Shown piece after piece: positions 61,301-64,000 of a DNA stretch of 64,000 nt; the first letter of the stretch is position 1, and every line of letters starts with the position of its first letter. Position numbers and translations under genes: made by a program. The notes below the pieces were generated by a model. That model saw only the letters and a list, made by a program, of their open reading frames with translations. It was not told the DNA's origin and ran no database searches. This DNA is from Guillardia theta CCMP2712 (Eukaryota; Cryptophyceae; Pyrenomonadales; Geminigeraceae): the NCBI RefSeq assembly GCF_000315625.1, contig NW_005434651.1, positions 359,045 to 423,044 on the forward strand. The letters are read 5' to 3'.

Positions 61301-62263
61301 TCCTCCTTCCTCCATCCCGCAGACCTCCTTTTCCTCCCGCCTGACGTCCTTGCTTTCAGCTGGACGACGATCAGAGAAAGATTTTGCTGCTAGAAGACTA
61401 CAAGATGGCGCATCGGAAGTATCCTGCCAAGGTAAAGATCAATGAAAGCAGCGCCTGGTATGGAGGAGCAGATGAATGAGAATCCGACCAGGCACGCGAT
61501 CCTTCATCGGAGGTGGAGACAAGCTTGAGGGAACTTGAGTTCGACGTGCAGGTTCCTGCTCTTACTGAGGAGGAGGAGAAGAGGAATAACTTGCTGAGGC
61601 AGGAGGAGCATGGCGATGACGACATGATCGAAGTAAGGAGGAGGCCCTGGAATGATTTCGACGGTCGTGAGCAGATGGTTTCAGATTTTTGGAGATGTTC
61701 ACCTGCAGCAGAAGAGCCTAGGGAGATATCGTCGCCTTCCCATGTCCCATTACAACAAGTACGATCTCCTCCTACCTTCTTTCCCTTCTCCTTTTCTACC
61801 CATCCTCTGCCTTCATTTCTCCTGCTCTCTCCTGGTCTTCGTTGACACATCTCTCAGACCCGTCTTCCAGCAAGAGGCGGTTGCAGACGCCTCCTACCTC
61901 TTCTTCTCGTGATCGCCATCTCCTGCCTCCTCCTCTTCCCCTCATCTCTTCCTGCAGGAGGCTGCAGTATGACTTCTCAGTCCAGCCCCGCCATGAAGGG
62001 CGCAAGCTCTCGCTCAGGGACAGGGAGCGTGTAAGAAGCGAGCCAGGCGCTGGCGTGTGGGTGATAGCACAGCAAGTTGGAATTTCCTCGGAGGGATGGC
62101 AGCTAGCTGCCCTGTCAGTATTCCCCCCTTTCCTGCCTCCCCGTCCTGACTCGCAATCCTTAGGGAAGAAGTCTCTTCTCCTGCACTGCTGGGCTCAAAG
62201 TGGCTTGAGCTCGATCGAGGTCAACTGTCTCCCTCCTCCTCGCCCTCCTCGTCCTCCTCGTTC

Positions 62264-62297
<34 letters not shown>

Positions 62298-63450
62298 TCT
62301 TCCTCCTCCTCCTCCTCCTCTTGCTGCTTGTCGATTCACTGATGATTCTGTAGGATTCGGTCGTCATGCAGACGTCAAGGTCAGTCTTCTCCTTGCATCT
62401 CCTCGCACACTCAGCGTGTTCTCAGGTCTTGTCATTCTCTCAGATCAACCGCAGGTGCCCTCCTCCTCTTCCCCCTCCTCCTCCTTCCCCGCTCCCCCTT
62501 CCCTTCCTCCCCCTTCTCCTCCTCCCCCTCCTCTTTCCTCTCTCATCCTTTACACTCTTAAGCCTCCTCGCTCTCTCTCGCTCTCTCGCTTCCTCCTTCC
62601 TGACTGAACCCTAGGGATGCCATTGCTCAGTTGTGCTCCGAGCTCAGCGGCCCATCGGAAGAGCAGCAGGACGACAGTCACTTGCGACTTGACTTGGCGT
62701 ATCGGCTGCCAGCGACGTATGCTGATCTGACGGAGGAGGAAGTGCGAAGGCCGTGGCTCAGGTGCTGAGACTGATAATCTCATGGACAGAAACAAGCGGT
62801 CAACGCCGTGCTCGGGCACACGAACCTGGCGTGAGGACGAGAGGGAGGATGAGGATGAGGATGACAACTGACAAGGCGGCAGGCGAGAGGAGCGATTCAT
62901 CGACGGGATTGAAGGTGAGGGAGGAGCAAACAGAACTAGTTGGCACTAGCAGGAGTCGGCTAGGAGCCGTGCCAGCCCAAGGTCAACCGGCTCGGAAGTC
63001 ACCACTGACCGTCAGTAGGAAGTTGGACAAGGGTGGGCTGTCTAGCAGTAGGAGGAGAAGAGAGTAGGACAGGAGGGGGAGGAACAGATGGACCGTCGGC
63101 TAGGTGGAGCCTTGGAGGGACTGGGAGGAGGAGGAGGGGCTAGGAGGCCCCCGAGGAGAGACTAGGCCCAGAGAAGTAGGAGGAGGAGGGACTGAGAGGA
63201 GGGACTAGGAGAGGAGGGGCTAGGAGGAGGAGGGGCTAGGAGGAGGAGGGGCTAGGAGGAGGAGGGGCTAGGAGGAGGAGGGGCTAGGAGGAGGAGGGGC
63301 TAGGAGGAGGAGGGACTAGGAGGAGGAGGGACTAGGAGGAGGAGGGGCTAGGAGGATGACTCTGACGCAGAAAGTCTCCGGTCGCTCTTCAAGCAGATCA
63401 ACAAGGACTACGACAGACCTGAGAGTCGGGCCTCGGACTCGAACTTGTAA
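58387..63450 (+). CDS. Long EF-hand, coiled-coil multi-exon protein
   Basis: Start: ATG 58387 (MAALNAAMPVRRVLVMRRRE), followed by an EG-repeat and a coiled coil (KQLRQQIHDLVKKKQELEHA). An exon near 58990-59090 reads AAIEQAHAFRPLANLPIDSL. Around 59480-59700 LKERFRFIFENSAE joins AFIFMDVNGSGDISVVQTAL, a recognisable EF-hand loop. KLDSKEFIYFFRFREQEEDD (about 60090-60150) looks like the end of another. Later exons give EAYPFFPLIVPREKLREEKE, GRNFGTIEDWRRHARAK, CQRDLLDVLQDSGLFLVLPR, LQDDCENIETVLNAVMHKLE, VHLQQKSLGRYRRLPMSHYN and DAIAQLCSELSGPSEEQQDD. The last exon follows a CTAG acceptor at the end of the 16-bp repeat: EDDSDAESLRSLFKQINKDY and on to TAA 63448-63450. Function unknown; Ca2+ sensing is inferred. 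Exon ends are approximate, and it could be more than one gene. Confidence 0.55.
62260..62330. repeat. (CTG)n / (CTC)n microsatellite
   Basis: About ten CTG triplets are followed by TCC and CTC triplets, in an intron of the EF-hand gene. Similar pyrimidine tracts occur at 62455-62545. Confidence 0.85.
63200..63354. repeat. 16-bp minisatellite GGGGCTAGGAGGAGGA, about nine copies
   Basis: The unit is repeated head to tail, with occasional GGGACTAG variants. Each copy contains CTAG followed by GAGGA. The last copy supplies the 3' splice site of the final exon of the EF-hand gene. The plus strand contains a TAG in each copy, so the array cannot be translated in all frames and is probably intronic. 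Confidence 0.9.
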
Positions 63451-63498
63451 AACTAAAAAAGAACCCTGTAAAATAAAAAAAGAGCAAATTCTCCCGCC

Positions 63499-64000
63499 AT
63501 GGCAGATCCCACGACGATGCGAATGTTGATGAGACCGCGAGGTAGAGGGAGGGGAGAGGCGATGGAAGGAGAAAGTGGGGGGGGAGGAGAAGGAAGCGCA
63601 GGGATGCTGGAAGGCAAGGGACACGCACAGGACGAAGTCGTCACTCTCATGCCCTTCCTCACGCTCGAACCTTCACGGGAAAGCAGCGTGACTGCAGGAT
63701 GCTGTCTGGAGTTTGTTGGGGTGTCGCCAGATGCCAGCGCTTCTTTGGTGCTGTTGAACACGCAGAGTGGAGAGTCCTTGCGCATCAGCACATGGCGAAA
63801 AGACCATGACAGGTACCGTGTGACAGTGGATAAGGTCGACAAAAATGGGAGCGCAGCAATCCTTGTGGACCATGTGAGGGCGTGATGCTGCGGTTCCGTG
63901 CAGGGTCGTGTTCTGACATTGGTCTACCAGGATGTGAAGGCCTTCAGAGAGATTGTTGATGAGCACCGTCTGCAAGTGAGGCCTGAGTTTGAGATCGCAC
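63499..64000 (+). CDS. 5' part of an unknown gene (truncated by the window)
   Basis: Start: ATG 63499 (MADPTTMRMLMRPRGRGRGE), only 48 bp after the stop of the upstream gene. A glycine/glutamate-rich stretch is followed by ordered sequence (VVTLMPFLTLEPSRESSVTA, CCLEFVGVSPDASASLVLLN, RISTWRKDHDRYRVTVDKVD). A GTGAGG donor after ILVDH (about 63871) joins GRVLTLVYQDVKAFREIVDE after a GTGCAG acceptor at about 63902. A further GTGAGG donor may lie at 63977. The segment looks beta-rich. No family is recognised from the part visible. Confidence 0.65.

Overview
The window looks like nuclear DNA of an intron-rich unicellular alga; a cryptophyte such as Guillardia is my best guess. The evidence is short GT-AG introns (many only 35-55 nt, others stuffed with microsatellites), eukaryote-only families (anoctamin, neuropathy-target-esterase-like patatin, GILT, C2 and WD40 proteins), plus a plant/bacterial-type KDO-8-phosphate synthase. 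There are no operons, ribosome binding sites, CRISPR arrays, phage or plasmid genes. The species call is inference.

Layout. 1-1430: weak coiled-coil or acidic exon fragments, then a GT-rich satellite. 1799-8357 (+): a large signalling protein with one N-terminal C2 domain, a DUF4062-like segment and a NACHT-type ATPase that appears to hold two further C2 domains between its Walker A and Walker B regions, then WD40 repeats. 8537-10733 (-): coiled-coil protein. 11440-14075 or 14548 (+): GILT-family thiol reductase carrying an inserted 12-residue tandem repeat. 14568-16937 (-): unknown protein with a hydrophobic N-terminus. 17235-17307: tRNA-Lys(CTT). 17479-20327 (+): C2 domain followed by a potato-inhibitor-I-like domain. 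20338-22502 (-): EF-hand coiled-coil protein. 22735-23225: a 490-bp TTC/CTC tract. 24122-27071 (+): secretory thioredoxin-domain protein. 27525-31379 (+): cyclic-nucleotide-binding patatin esterase (NTE/PNPLA6 type). 31977-33404 (+): unknown. 33469-42461 (-): giant protein of about 2,966 residues made of LRRs and recurring hinge segments. 42895-44505 (+): secreted beta-helix-like protein. 44641-47090 (-): arginyl-tRNA synthetase. 47422-52832 (+): anoctamin, interrupted by a 100-N gap. 52934-55149 (-): second secreted beta-helix-like acidic protein. 55246-56926 (+): KDO-8-P synthase with a 15-nt microexon. 56940-58251 (-): unknown helical protein. 58387-63450 (+): EF-hand coiled-coil protein. 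63499 to the end (+): partial unknown gene.

How it fits together. The 18 main genes almost perfectly alternate strand (14 of 17 neighbour pairs flip), giving tight tail-to-tail pairs (gaps of 10, 13, 64, 101, 135 and 179 bp) and short shared head-to-head promoters (96, 135, 331 and 433 bp). Two candidate promoter signals recur: a G-run (GGGGTGGGG-like) 14-27 nt before several start codons, and a paired MYB-like motif CCGTTACARACCGTTG in two divergent promoters. The genes do not form one pathway. Ca2+/membrane signalling is over-represented (C2 proteins, EF-hand proteins, anoctamin, cyclic-nucleotide-gated esterase). All exon structures were read by eye from splice signals and frame continuity; exact exon ends are approximate unless stated.
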